The notes under the pieces were generated by a model. The model was given only the letters and a program-made list of their open reading frames with translations. It ran no database searches and had not been told where the DNA came from. 64,000 nucleotides of DNA from Mycolicibacterium alvei (GTDB lineage Bacteria; Actinomycetota; Actinomycetes; Mycobacteriales; Mycobacteriaceae), in the NCBI RefSeq assembly GCF_010727325.1, contig NZ_AP022565.1, forward strand, positions 496,001 through 560,000, read 5' to 3'. Every line of letters starts with the position of its first letter. Position 1 is the stretch's first letter. The position numbers were made by a program, and so were the translations under genes. This document shows positions 1 to 15,547 of the stretch, in pieces.

Positions 1-254
1 CCATCATGTTCCGTGGTCGTGAGCAGTCCCGCCCCGAACTCGGGTACCGGTTGCTGCAGCGACTGGGCGCCGATGTCGCCGATTTCGGCTTCGTCGAGAC
101 GTCAGCCAAGCAGGACGGCCGCAACATGACGATGGTGCTGGCACCGCACCGCGGCGCGAAGACTCGCGCCAAGGCGGCAGAGCAGGCCGAGCGCCCGGGT
201 GGGCAGCAGGCCGAACCAGCCGCATCAGAAGAACCAGACGTTACGCAGAACTAG
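1..254 (+). CDS. infC: Translation initiation factor IF-3, C-terminal part
   Basis: Only the last 83 or so residues are present; the gene is cut by the left edge and the reading frame is open at base 1. The visible part begins with Ile-Met-Phe-Arg-Gly-Arg-Glu, the conserved strand of the IF3 C-terminal domain that binds the 30S platform and checks the initiator tRNA. It ends in an Ala/Glu/Pro-rich tail of about 30 residues, which is common in actinobacterial IF3. It lies 23 bases upstream of rpmI in the usual infC-rpmI-rplT order, which supports the call. Confidence 0.93.
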   Translation, partial: IMFRGREQSRPELGYRLLQRLGADVADFGFVETSAKQDGRNMTMVLAPHRGAKTRAKAAEQAERPGGQQAEPAASEEPDVTQN

Positions 255-277
255 TTTCAACACAGAACTGAGGACTC

Positions 278-472
278 ATGCCCAAGGCGAAGACCCACAG
301 CGGAGCATCGAAGCGCTTCCGTAAGACCGGGACCGGCAAGATCGTGCGCCAGAAGGCCGGCCGGCGCCACCTGCTGGAGCACAAGGCGACCAAGCGCACC
401 CGCCGCCTCGACGGCCGCACCGTCGTGGCAGCCAACGACACCGCGCGTGTCACCAAGATGCTCAACGGCTAG
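278..472 (+). CDS. rpmI: Ribosomal protein L35 (bL35)
   Basis: This 64-aa, strongly basic protein has the L35 start ([20 protein letters not shown]) and normal family length. L35 is a small 50S protein. A GAGG at 270-273 is the ribosome binding site for the ATG at 278. It sits between infC and rplT, 40 bases before rplT, as in nearly all bacteria, and is almost certainly cotranscribed with both. Confidence 0.97.
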   Translation: MPKAKTHSGASKRFRKTGTGKIVRQKAGRRHLLEHKATKRTRRLDGRTVVAANDTARVTKMLNG

Positions 473-512
473 ATCTGCCGCTCCCCGTACCGAACGAGAA
501 TAGGACCATCCC

Positions 513-902
513 ATGGCACGCGTGAAGCGCGCACTCAACGCCCAGAAGAAGCGGCGTACCGTACTCAAGGCCTCGAAGGGCTACCGGGGCCAGCGGTCCC
601 GCCTGTACCGCAAGGCCAAGGAACAGCAGCTGCACTCGCTGACCTACGCCTACCGCGACCGGAAGGCCCGTAAGGGTGACTTCCGCAAGCTGTGGATCAC
701 CCGCATCAACGCGGCTGCCCGCGCCAATGGCGTCACCTACAACCGACTCATCCAGGGCCTCAGGCTCGCCGGGGTCGAGGTGGACCGCAAGAACCTGGCC
801 GAGATCGCCGTGAGCGACGCCGCCGCGTTCACCGCGCTGGTCGAGCTCGCCAAGGCTGCTCTGCCGGAGGACGTCAACGCTCCTTCCGGAGAGGCCGCCT
901 GA
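513..902 (+). CDS. rplT: Ribosomal protein L20 (bL20)
   Basis: The product is 129 aa and has the L20 hallmarks: [15 protein letters not shown] at the start, then [18 protein letters not shown]20 binds 23S rRNA early in 50S assembly, and its basic N-terminal extension threads into the RNA. The C-terminal dozen residues ([12 protein letters not shown]) are an actinobacterial tail. The stop codon at 900-902 overlaps the region where the downstream rRNA methyltransferase probably begins, so the two are likely translationally coupled. Confidence 0.97.
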   Translation: MARVKRALNAQKKRRTVLKASKGYRGQRSRLYRKAKEQQLHSLTYAYRDRKARKGDFRKLWITRINAAARANGVTYNRLIQGLRLAGVEVDRKNLAEIAVSDAAAFTALVELAKAALPEDVNAPSGEAA

Positions 903-925
903 CGCTCACCGAGCGTTCTGCCCGG

Positions 926-1669
926 GTGGCCGCTGCCGTCAAACTGCAGCGCCACATCGGGCGCCGCCGCGCCGCACGCTTCCTTGCCGAGGGGCCCAAC
1001 CTCGTCGAGGCCGCGTTGCGGCGCGGACTTGTTTCCGAGGTGTTCGCCACCGAAGCTGCCATGGACCGGTTCGCCGCGCTCCTGGCGGACGCACCGGTGC
1101 AGTTGGTCACCGAGCGTGCGGCAAAGGCCTTGTCGGACACCGTGACCCCGGTCGGCCTGGTGGCAGTGTGCCGGCTACCTGAGGTCTCCCTCGATGAGGT
1201 TCTGGCGTCCGAACCCCGGTTGATCGCGGTCCCCGTGCAGATCTCGGAGCCGGGGAACGCCGGTACGTTGATCCGGGCCGCCGACGCGATGGGCGCCGAC
1301 GCGGTGGTGCTGGCCGGCAACAGCGTCGACCCCTACAACAGCAAGTGCCTGCGGTCGTCGGCCGGCAGCATCTTCTCGGTGCCGGTGATCAGCGCGCCCG
1401 ACGAGACCGCAACAATTGTCCGGTTGCAGGCCGCCGGGTTGCAGGTGCTGGCCACCACGGTCGACGGCGAGGTCAGCCTCGACGAGGTGAACCTGGCCGG
1501 ACCCACTGCCTGGCTGTTCGGGCCCGAAGCTCACGGTCTGCCAACTGAATTGGCTGCGGCGGCCGATCACCGGGTGCACATTCCGATGCCCGGACACTCC
1601 GAAAGTCTCAACATTGCCTCGGCGGCGTCGATCTGTCTGTATCAGAGCGCTCGCGCCCACCGTCTTTAG
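926..1669 (+). CDS. tsnR: SpoU/TrmH-family rRNA 2'-O-methyltransferase
   Basis: This is a SPOUT methyltransferase. The N-terminal part contains FLAEGPNLVEAALRRG, a substrate-binding domain motif. The C-terminal half carries the three TrmH motifs: NAGTLIRAADAMGA, WLFGPEAHGLP and IPMPGHSESLNIASAAS, which form the knotted SAM site. It matches Rv1644 in position and type. The start is uncertain. GTG at 926 is the first standard in-frame start, but conserved-looking sequence (LTERSARV) precedes it. A CTG at 899 overlapping the rplT stop, with GGAG upstream at 888-892, may be the true start. The RNA target cannot be read from sequence. Confidence 0.86.
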   Translation: MAAAVKLQRHIGRRRAARFLAEGPNLVEAALRRGLVSEVFATEAAMDRFAALLADAPVQLVTERAAKALSDTVTPVGLVAVCRLPEVSLDEVLASEPRLIAVPVQISEPGNAGTLIRAADAMGADAVVLAGNSVDPYNSKCLRSSAGSIFSVPVISAPDETATIVRLQAAGLQVLATTVDGEVSLDEVNLAGPTAWLFGPEAHGLPTELAAAADHRVHIPMPGHSESLNIASAASICLYQSARAHRL

Positions 1670-1670
1670 C

Positions 1671-1731
1671 GCCGAATGGCCACTTATCTCACGCTTTTTC
1701 GCGATTCGTGTATCCCAAGTGGCCACTCGGC
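1671..1731. repeat. Large imperfect intergenic palindrome between tsnR and the hemerythrin-like gene
   Basis: Bases 1671-1685 (GCCGAATGGCCACTT) and 1717-1731 (AAGTGGCCACTCGGC) form a 15-bp inverted repeat with one mismatch around a 31-base loop. The loop contains a further CACG/CGTG pairing. It begins one base after the tsnR stop, so it could act as a terminator, although no T-run follows the stem. It could also be a copy of a dispersed palindromic repeat. Confidence 0.6.
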
Positions 1732-1762
1732 CGATGTGGAACGATGCCGTGGGGAGGTAAGC

Positions 1763-2233
1763 ATGTGTCAATACTGCGGCTGCAGGGATATGCCGTTACT
1801 ACGTGACTACATCGCCGAGCATGAGCGGTCTGTGGACCATGGCCGTGAAGCAGTGCGCGCCCTGGACCGTGGCGACCTGGATACCGCCCGGCGGCTTCTG
1901 GCAGCCATGTACGACGAGCTCAGATCGCACTGGCAAGGCGAGGAGAACGGGCTGTTCGCCGTGATGCACAGCGACGAGCTCTACGCCGAGCACATCGACC
2001 CCCTGGTGGCCGAGCACCGCGAGCTGGCCGGGTTCCTCGAAATCGTCGACCTGTCCGATCCCGCCCACCAGAAGCGGGTTCGCGCGGAGATCGAGGACCT
2101 CTATCTGCACATCGCAAAGGAAGAGGATGGGCTGTTCCCGGCTGCGCTCACCGCGCTCGACGGTGTGGACTGGGATGCCGCGATGGCCGGGTGGCGCGAG
2201 GCGCACCCGGGCCGCGAGATGATCCAGGGATAG
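1763..2233 (+). CDS. Hemerythrin-like HHE domain protein with N-terminal CxxCxC
   Basis: The 157-aa product is an all-helical hemerythrin-type protein. Candidate diiron ligands are His20/His26, His56 with Glu60 (HWQGEE), His85 (AEHREL) and His116 with Glu120 (HIAKEED), spaced as in bacterial HHE proteins that bind O2, NO or redox signals. It begins MCQYCGC, a cysteine cluster outside the HHE fold that could bind a metal or sense redox state. ATG 1763 is preceded by GGGGAGG (1751-1757). An earlier in-frame ATG lies inside the upstream palindrome and is unlikely to be used. The physiological role is unknown. Confidence 0.8.
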   Translation: MCQYCGCRDMPLLRDYIAEHERSVDHGREAVRALDRGDLDTARRLLAAMYDELRSHWQGEENGLFAVMHSDELYAEHIDPLVAEHRELAGFLEIVDLSDPAHQKRVRAEIEDLYLHIAKEEDGLFPAALTALDGVDWDAAMAGWREAHPGREMIQG

Positions 2234-2235
2234 CT

Positions 2236-3474
2236 CTAGCTGAGCAATCCCCGTGCCACGTGGGTGATCTGAACCTCGTTGCTGCCGGCGTAGATCATCA
2301 GCGACTTGGCATCGCGGGCCAACTGCTCCACCCGGTACTCGGTCATGTAGCCGTTGCCGCCGAACAGCTGCACGGCCTCCATCGCGACATCGGTGGCGGC
2401 CTGCGAGCAGTACCACTTGATCGCCGAGGCCTCGGCGAGGGAGATCGGAACCCCCTTCTCGGCGGATTCGATGACGCGGAACAGCATGTTGCGCACGTTC
2501 ATCCGGGCCACTTCCATGTTGGCCAGCTTGAGTTGGATCAATTGGAACTGGCTGATCTCCTGGCCCCACAGGGTGCGGGACTTGGCGTAGTCGACGCTCA
2601 ACCGCAGGCATTCCTCGATCACGCCGAGGGCCATCGAGGCCACCCCGATGCGTTCGGCCGAGAAGTTCGACCGGGCGCTGGCCCTGCCCTCGTCGGCCCC
2701 TTCGTCGGAGCCTTCGGTCTCTCCGAGCAGCCGGTCGCGTCCCAGTCGGACGTCGTTGAAGAACAGTTCGCCGGTGCGCGAGGAGTGGATGCCCATCTTG
2801 CGGAACGGCTTCGACTGCACGAAACCTTCCATGCCGCGATCGAGTACGAAGGTCAGCACCTTGCGATTGCGCTTGTCGGCCCCGTCGCCCTCGTCCAATT
2901 TCGCGTAGACCACTACGACGTCGGCGTCGGGACCGTTGGTGATGAAGGTCTTCTGGCCGTTGAGGATGTAATCGTCGCCGTCCCGAGTGACATAGGACTT
3001 CATGCCACCGAAGGCATCCGAGCCCGAATCGGGTTCGGTGATCGCCCACGCCCCGATCTTCTCGTAGGTCACGAGTCCGGGCAGCCAGCGTTCCTGCTGG
3101 GCCAGGGTGCCCCGGCTCTGGATGGTCGACACGGTCAGGCCCAGGCTGACGCCCAGCCCGGTGACCAGGCCCATCGACACCCGGCACAGTTCGCTGATCA
3201 GGACGAATCCCATGCCCGGCGACCCACTGCCGCCGAACATTCCGCCGCGGGCACCCGAGGGCTTGGCCTCACCGCTGCGCAGCTTTTCCAGCCGCTTGTC
3301 CAGCGATTCCTTGGCCATCGCGTCAATCCCGAACGTGGCGAACAGTTTTCGCACGATCGGGTACGGCTCCATGTCACCGCTCTCCAGCTCGTCGAGGTGG
3401 GGGCGGATCTCCTTGTCCACAAACTCGCGTACTGCGTCCCGGACAGCGATATCGACATCAGACCAATCAAGCAT
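2236..3474 (-). CDS. Acyl-CoA dehydrogenase family protein (FadE-type)
   Basis: The 412-aa product has the acyl-CoA dehydrogenase layout: N-terminal helical domain, a beta domain with WAITEPDSGSDAFGG (FAD/substrate loop) and GQKTFITNG, and a C-terminal helical domain with QLFGGNGYMTEY. This family oxidises acyl-CoA esters at the alpha-beta bond using FAD and passes electrons to ETF. The usual catalytic Glu of the C-terminal motif is Ala396 here (IYAGSNEVQ), as in isovaleryl- and long-chain-type enzymes whose base lies elsewhere. Residues 64-85 form a Gly-rich insertion. The TAAGCT box six bases before the ATG suggests a leaderless mRNA. Substrate unknown. Confidence 0.9.
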   Translation of the reverse strand: MLDWSDVDIAVRDAVREFVDKEIRPHLDELESGDMEPYPIVRKLFATFGIDAMAKESLDKRLEKLRSGEAKPSGARGGMFGGSGSPGMGFVLISELCRVSMGLVTGLGVSLGLTVSTIQSRGTLAQQERWLPGLVTYEKIGAWAITEPDSGSDAFGGMKSYVTRDGDDYILNGQKTFITNGPDADVVVVYAKLDEGDGADKRNRKVLTFVLDRGMEGFVQSKPFRKMGIHSSRTGELFFNDVRLGRDRLLGETEGSDEGADEGRASARSNFSAERIGVASMALGVIEECLRLSVDYAKSRTLWGQEISQFQLIQLKLANMEVARMNVRNMLFRVIESAEKGVPISLAEASAIKWYCSQAATDVAMEAVQLFGGNGYMTEYRVEQLARDAKSLMIYAGSNEVQITHVARGLLS

Positions 3475-3480
3475 TTCGAC

Positions 3481-3486
3481 AGCTTA
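3481..3486 (-). promoter_or_regulatory. -10 box for a leaderless acyl-CoA dehydrogenase transcript
   Basis: On the minus strand the sequence TAAGCT is followed by six bases (GTCGAA) and then the ATG at 3474. A TANNNT box 6-7 bases before a start codon is the usual mark of a mycobacterial leaderless promoter. No Shine-Dalgarno is visible. Confidence 0.5.
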
Positions 3487-3501
3487 GACAGGTGTCAAAA
3501 G

Positions 3502-4524
3502 TCAGGCCGCACTGCGCCGGGCGGGTCGCCGCAGCGCCGGCAGGGAGAAGGTGGTGTGTACCAGCGCGCCGGCCCGGTCCAGCAGGGTCTTGTGGCGCGG
3601 CAGATAGTGCATCGGCAGTCCTCTGCGGTCACGGGGCGGCGCCATGAAGCCCGGCGCTTCCACCAGGGGACCGTCGCCGGGCAGCTTTCCGGCTGCGCGG
3701 CGGTAGGCCGACAGGGCGCGCGGGTGCAGCCTGATCTCGTCGGGGACCGCGACGAATGCCAGTTCGACCATCTTGCCGAAGATCCGCAGCAGTACCTCGT
3801 CACCGGGTGTCCAGCGCATGCCTGCCTTCTCCCGCACCGCCGGGTCGAACAGGCCCGCTGCGATCCAGCGTTGCGCCCCGACAAGGGGTTTGAACAGTTG
3901 GTCCCACACGGGCGTCGGCATCAATACGAACCACGGTTTGGGGATCCGGATGGTGAAGATGTCGAGTGTGGCCCGGTTGATCTCGAGCTCGTCGCGGCAC
4001 TTGGCGTCCCAGTAGTCCTGAAACTCCTCCCAGGTCTTGGGAACTGGCCGCATGCTCATCCCGTACATGCGATACCACTGCACATGCTCGTCGAACAGTT
4101 GGCACTTCTCGGCCTCGGTGAGACCGCCGCAGAAGTACTCGGCCGTCTTGATGATGAGCATGAAGAACGTGGCGTGCGCCCAGTAGAACGTTTCCGGGTT
4201 CAGTGCGTGGTAGCGCCGGCCCTGGCCGTCGACGCCCTTGATGGTGTGGTGAAATCCCTTGATCTGCGCGCCGGTGTCGGCCGCCCGGTCGCCGTCGTAG
4301 ACCACGCCCATGATCGGGTACACCGATCGGGCCACGCGCTGCAGGGGTTCGCGGAGCAGGATCGAGTGCTCCTCGACGCCGGCGCCGAGTTCGGGATACA
4401 TGTTCTGGATCGCGCCGATCCAGACGCCCAGCATCCCGGTACGTAGGTCGCCGAAATACTTCCAGGTCAACGAATCCGGGCCGAGTGGATCGTGCTCGCT
4501 GCCGGTCGTGGCTCGTGTGGTCAT
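3502..4524 (-). CDS. MpaB-type oxygenase family protein (DUF2236), Rv1645c-like
   Basis: The 340-aa product belongs to the DUF2236/MpaB family, whose members include latex-clearing protein and fungal MpaB and bind a b-type heme. Typical features are FGDLRTGMLGVWIGA near residue 25, RSVYPIMGVVYD near 67, NPETFYWAHATFF near 110 (the His is the likely heme ligand) and WYRMYGMSMRPVP near 150. The final 60 residues resemble the family C-terminus (PRALSAYRR). It matches Rv1645c in position and orientation. The acyl-CoA dehydrogenase follows 27 bases downstream on the same strand. The substrate is not known. Confidence 0.86.
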   Translation of the reverse strand: MTTRATTGSEHDPLGPDSLTWKYFGDLRTGMLGVWIGAIQNMYPELGAGVEEHSILLREPLQRVARSVYPIMGVVYDGDRAADTGAQIKGFHHTIKGVDGQGRRYHALNPETFYWAHATFFMLIIKTAEYFCGGLTEAEKCQLFDEHVQWYRMYGMSMRPVPKTWEEFQDYWDAKCRDELEINRATLDIFTIRIPKPWFVLMPTPVWDQLFKPLVGAQRWIAAGLFDPAVREKAGMRWTPGDEVLLRIFGKMVELAFVAVPDEIRLHPRALSAYRRAAGKLPGDGPLVEAPGFMAPPRDRRGLPMHYLPRHKTLLDRAGALVHTTFSLPALRRPARRSAA

Positions 4525-4580
4525 TGCGCCCTCGTTGACTCGTCATGACGTGAATCACAGTTGAGCCCGACGATAGTAGT

Positions 4581-4596
4581 GACAACGCATGTTGTC
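4581..4596. promoter_or_regulatory. Palindromic operator candidate upstream of the MpaB-type oxygenase gene
   Basis: GACAAC-GCAT-GTTGTC is a perfect 6-4-6 inverted repeat. The flanking bases extend the symmetry with a one-base offset. It lies 57 bases upstream of the oxygenase start, in the 227-base gap between that gene and the divergent cyclase gene. Size and symmetry suit a TetR-family dimer. No regulator gene is adjacent. Confidence 0.45.
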
Positions 4597-4739
4597 TACG
4601 ACGCCGCGCCGCGTCGCGCACACTGTTATTCGGCGGCTATCGCGGCGCCACAGCGCTGTGACCAGGTCGATTTACCGCCGGCAGGGGAGTGCACACGTAC
4701 CCGCTCGTGGCGCGATTGCCGCCCGGTCGGCGCGCCACC

Positions 4740-4745
4740 TACCCT
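4740..4745 (+). promoter_or_regulatory. -10 box for a leaderless cyclase transcript
   Basis: TACCCT is followed by six bases and then GTG at 4752. The upstream GTG at 4689 is directly abutted by an AGGGGA and has no usable spacing, so this box is the main reason for choosing 4752 as the start. Confidence 0.5.
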
Positions 4746-4751
4746 TGCGCT

Positions 4752-6740
<1,989 letters not shown>

Positions 6741-6741
<1 letters not shown>

Positions 6742-9242
6742 TGCGCATTCCTTTCAGCTGGCTCCGTGAGGCCGTCCGTGCCGGTGCACCCGATTGGGAT
6801 GTGACGGTCGAGGAGCTCGAGCAGACATTCATCCGGATCGGACACGAGGTCGAGGAGATCATCCCGATCGGCCCGGTGAGCGGTCCGCTGACCGTCGGCC
6901 GGGTCGCCGAGATCGAGGAACTCACCGAGTTCAAGAAGCCGATCAGAGCCTGCAAAGTTGACGTAGGTATCCAGAATGTCGACGGCGAGCATCGCGACAT
7001 CGTCTGTGGAGCAACGAATTTCGCGGTGGGCGACCTGGTGGTGGCGGCCTTGCCCGGCACGGTATTGCCCGGGGACTTCACCATCGCCACCCGCAAGACC
7101 TACGGGCGGGTGTCCGACGGCATGATCTGCTCGGCATCGGAGATGAACCTGGGTGTGGACCATTCGGGCATCCTGGTGCTGCCGCCCGGCACCGCCGCTC
7201 CGGGCACCCCGGCCGCCGAGATCCTCGGCCTCGACGATGTGGTGTTCCACCTGGCGATCACGCCCGATCGCGGCTACTGCCTGTCGATCCGCGGCCTGGC
7301 CCGGGAGATCGCGTGCGCGCACGACCTGGATTTCGTCGACCTGGCCGACGTGCCGCCCTTGCCCGCCGAGGGGGAGGCCTGGCCGCTGACAGTCCAGCCC
7401 GGAACTGGCGTGCAGCGCTTCGGATTACGCCCTGTCACGGGCATCGACCCGGGGGCAGTGACACCGTGGTGGATGCAGCGGCGGTTGACGCTCAGCGGGA
7501 TCCGCGCCATCTCCCCGGCGGTCGACGTGACCAACTACGTCATGCTCGAACTCGGCCACCCCATGCACGCCCACGACAGCAGCCTGATCACCGGGGGCTT
7601 CGATGTGCGGTTCGCCGGGGACGGCGAGAAGGTGGTCACCCTCGACGATGTCGAGCGGACCTTGAACTCGGCCGATGTGCTGATCGTCGACGATGTCGCC
7701 ACCGCCGCGATCGGCGGCGTGATGGGCGCGGGCACCACCGAGGTGCGCGGTTCCACCACTGACGTGCTGCTGGAGGCGGCGGTGTGGGATCCGGCCGCGG
7801 TGTCGCGCACCCAGCGTCGTCTGCACCTGGCCAGCGAGGCCGGCCGCCGTTACGAGCGGTCCGTGGACCCGGCCATTTCGGTTGCCGCCCTGGACCGTTG
7901 CGCAACCCTGCTGGCCGAGATCGCCGGGGGTACCGTCGAACCAAAGCTCACCGACTGGCGCGCGGACGGGCGCACCGACTGGTCCCAACCGGCCGTCGAG
8001 ATCTCCGCCGACCTGCCGGACCGCACTGCCGGTGTCGAATACCCGGCAGGCACCACGGCACGGCGGCTGACCCAGATCGGCGCCTCTGTCGTCGAAGCGG
8101 CCGGTTCCGGCGTACTCACGGTCACTCCGCCGAGTTGGCGGCCCGACATGCGTCAGCGAGCCGACCTCGTCGAGGAAGTGCTGCGACTGGAGGGCCTGGA
8201 GGCCATCCCGTCGGTGCTGCCGACGGCACCGGCCGGACGTGGTCTGAGCGCGGTCCAGAAGCGTCGCCGGGCGATCGGAAAGTCACTGGCACTGGCCGGA
8301 TTCGTCGAGGTCCTGCCCTCGCCGTTCCTGCCCGCAGGCGTGTTCGACGCGTGGGGTCTGGCCGCCGATGACGCCCGTCGCAACGCCACCAGGGTGCTCA
8401 ATCCGCTGGAGGCCGACCGTCCGCAGCTGGCCACCACGTTGCTGCCGGGATTGTTGGAAGCATTGGGCCGCAACGTGTCCCGTGGTGCCGCAGACGTCGC
8501 GCTGTTCGCGATCCAGCAGGTGGTGCATCCCACGGCCGAGACCCGGTCCGTCGAGCGCATCCCGAATGACCGCAGGCCCACCGACGAGGAGATCGCCGGG
8601 CTGGACGCCTCGCTGCCGAATCAGCCGCAGCACATCGCCGCAGTGCTGACCGGGCTGCGTGAGCCCGCCGGACCGTGGGGGCCGGGCCGTCCGGTGGAGG
8701 CGGCCGACACCTTCGAGGCGGTACGGGTGATCGGCCGGGCCGCCGGGGTGGAGTTCACCTTGCGCGCCGGCCAGGAGCTGCCATGGCATCCGGGCCGCTG
8801 CGCCGAGGTGCTCGTGGGCGACACCACGGTCGGCTATGCGGGGCAGCTGCATCCGGCGGTCGTCGAACGGACCGGCTTGCCCAAGGGAACATGTGCGGTC
8901 GAACTCGACCTCGATGCGGTACCGATCGTGGAGGTGCTGCCGGCGCCGTCGGTGTCACCGTTCCCCGCGGTGTTCCAGGACATCAGCGTGATCGTCGACG
9001 ATCAGGTGGCCGCGGCGGCCGTCGTCGACGCCGTCCGCGACGGGGCCGGTGAGCTGCTCGAGGACGTCCGGTTATTCGACGTCTACACCGGCCCGCAGGT
9101 CGGCGAGGGGCGCAAGTCCCTCGCGTTGGCGCTGCGGTTCCGCGCCGCTGACCGGACCCTGACCGAGGACGAGGCCAGCGCCGCGCGCGACGCCGCTGTC
9201 GCGGTGGCCGGTGAGCGCGTCGGTGCCGTGCAGCGCGGCTGA
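6741..9242 (+). CDS. pheT: Phenylalanyl-tRNA synthetase beta subunit
   Basis: The 833-aa product starts [12 protein letters not shown] at an ATG overlapping the pheS stop. Domain order is standard: N-terminal EMAP/OB tRNA-binding domain (about 45-160), B3/B4 editing domain (about 215-400) that hydrolyses Tyr-tRNA-Phe, B5 domain (about 410-480), a catalytic-like class II core (about 500-700), and a C-terminal ferredoxin-fold anticodon-binding domain (last 95 residues, beginning [12 protein letters not shown]). All domains appear full length. It pairs with PheS to form the heterotetramer. Confidence 0.97.
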
Positions 9243-9249
9243 CCCCGAC

Positions 9250-10233
9250 CTACCCGGGAAGCTCGTCATATTTCTGCCAGAACCGACTGCGCAGCCGGAC
9301 CCGGACCGGGTCATTGAGCTCGTAGCTTCCGAGGGCGTCGGACAGGTCCAGTAGCAGGGCCTTGTCGATGTCTTGTGGAATCGACGGCCGTCCGTCGGCC
9401 AACGCGCCGAGGGCCTCATCGCTTGCGCTGTTTCGGAACGACTCGATCACGTTGGCGATGACGCGGTCGATCTGCCGGTCGTCCGGCTCGTCGTGGTAAT
9501 CGGCCATGCTGTGCGACTGGCCGCCGGTTGAGCTGCTGTAGACCGCCACGGACAACGGCTCTCGGGCCGGTGCCGGTCTGGCCGGTAGCGCGGCAGGACG
9601 CCGCGCGGCCAGGTCACCGGGCGACGGAGCATGCGTCCCCGTTGACGGCGTTGCTGTGGCCACCTGCGCGGACCTGGCCGGCGGTGTCTCGACCCTGATG
9701 ACGTTGGTATCGATGGTCGACGAGCACAGCGTCGCCAAATCGTCGGCCGCACGCAGCAGGTGCCGGCTGACGGCGTGCGGTCTGCCGTCCGCGTTCGGCA
9801 CCGCCAGTAGGACGACCTGCACGCCGTGGGCCTGTGCTTCCTCCACCGCCTCGGTCAGATCGTCGTCGCCGGAGACGACGAAGAACACGTCGGCTGTCCC
9901 GCTGCGGGCGTGCGCCACCAGGTCGAGGCCGATTCGGAGGTCGACGCCCTTCTGCTGGCCGTCGACGCCGAATCGGCCGAGACGTAGTTTTACCCGGGGT
10001 AGCTCGCCGATGCGTTCCTGCTGCCTGTCCGGAACGCCGTTCTTGGCCGAGTCGTACCAGTGCACCCGGAGCGCGGGCAACCCCGAAATTTCCTGTGCCT
10101 GCTTGATCAGAGCTGCGACCATCGGCCCGAACTCGACATGGATGCCGTTGCGCAGGGATGTACCGGTGACGCGCGTGGCGGCGGCCGCTAGTAGGTAGCC
10201 CACATCCACGTACAGGGCGCAGTTGGAACGCAT
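9250..10233 (-). CDS. NYN domain protein (putative PIN-like ribonuclease)
   Basis: The 327-aa product has a NYN/PIN-like N-terminal half. Acidic residues cluster in LYVDVGYLL near residue 10, VDLRIGLDLVAHA near 100 and FFVVSGDDDLTEAVEEA near 115, the expected metal-binding set of the NYN nuclease fold, followed by GVQVVLLAVP. The second half (about 180-260) is Pro/Ala/Ser-rich and probably disordered, and the last 60 residues form a helical tail. AAGGAG stands before the ATG at 10233. It is divergent from argC and ends 7 bases from the convergent pheT stop. No toxin-antitoxin partner is next to it. The RNA target is unknown. Confidence 0.8.
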   Translation of the reverse strand: MRSNCALYVDVGYLLAAAATRVTGTSLRNGIHVEFGPMVAALIKQAQEISGLPALRVHWYDSAKNGVPDRQQERIGELPRVKLRLGRFGVDGQQKGVDLRIGLDLVAHARSGTADVFFVVSGDDDLTEAVEEAQAHGVQVVLLAVPNADGRPHAVSRHLLRAADDLATLCSSTIDTNVIRVETPPARSAQVATATPSTGTHAPSPGDLAARRPAALPARPAPAREPLSVAVYSSSTGGQSHSMADYHDEPDDRQIDRVIANVIESFRNSASDEALGALADGRPSIPQDIDKALLLDLSDALGSYELNDPVRVRLRSRFWQKYDELPG

Positions 10234-10294
10234 GTCGTCTCCTTGGGGTCGGCGTGCATGATGCTATAGCCGGGGCATGACGACCCTAGGGAAT

Positions 10295-12578
<2,284 letters not shown>

Positions 12579-12582
<4 letters not shown>

Positions 12583-13450
12583 GTCAGATCGAGCGCAGCG
12601 TCAAGGCCGAGGTGCTCGCCTCGGCGCTGCCGTGGCTCAAGCAACTGCACGGCAAGATTGTCGTCGTCAAGTACGGCGGCAACGCCATGACCGACGACAC
12701 CCTCAAGGCGGCCTTCGCCGCCGACATGGTGTTCCTGCGCAACTGCGGCATCCATCCCGTCGTGGTGCACGGGGGTGGGCCGCAGATCAGCGCGATGCTC
12801 AAGAAGCTCGGCATCCCAGGTGATTTCAAGGGCGGCTTCCGGGTGACCACACCCGAGGTCCTCGATGTGGCGCGGATGGTGCTGTTCGGTCAGGTGGGCC
12901 GGGAACTGGTCAACCTGATCAACGCCCACGGCCCGTACGCGGTGGGTCTCACCGGTGAGGATGCGCACCTGTTCACCGCGGTGCGGCGCAGCGTCACCGT
13001 GGACGGGGTGGCCACCGACATCGGGCTGGTCGGTGACGTCGAACACGTCAACGCCGAATCGCTGTTGGATCTCATTGCCGCGGGCCGGATTCCGGTGGTC
13101 TCCACGATCGGTCCGGATATCGACGGCGTGGTCCACAACATCAACGCCGACACCGCGGCCGCGGCACTGGCCGACGCGCTGGGCGCCGAGAAGCTGGTCA
13201 TGCTCACCGATGTGGAGGGGCTCTACACCGATTGGCCCGACCGCGCCTCGCTGGTCAGCGAGATCGACACCGCGACCCTGACGCAGCTGCTGCCCTCACT
13301 CGAATCCGGCATGGTGCCCAAGATCGAGGCCTGCCTGCGGGCGGTGGCCGGCGGCGTGCCGAGTGCGCACGTGATCGACGGCCGCGTCGAACACTGTGTG
13401 CTCGTCGAGCTTTTCACCGATGAAGGAACCGGAACCAAGGTGGTGGCCAA

Positions 13451-13454
<4 letters not shown>
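12579..13454 (+). CDS. argB: Acetylglutamate kinase
   Basis: The 291-aa product is an amino-acid kinase that phosphorylates N-acetylglutamate, usually the arginine-inhibited step. The ATP-site lysine lies in VVKYGGNAM near residue 30. The glycine-rich [10 protein letters not shown] and the [12 protein letters not shown] loop follow. The N-terminal helix (residues 1-24, [18 protein letters not shown]) is the type that interlocks dimers into an arginine-sensitive hexamer. Four-base overlaps with argJ and argD mark it as an internal operon gene. Confidence 0.96.
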
Positions 13455-15546
<2,092 letters not shown>

Positions 15547-15547
15547 C

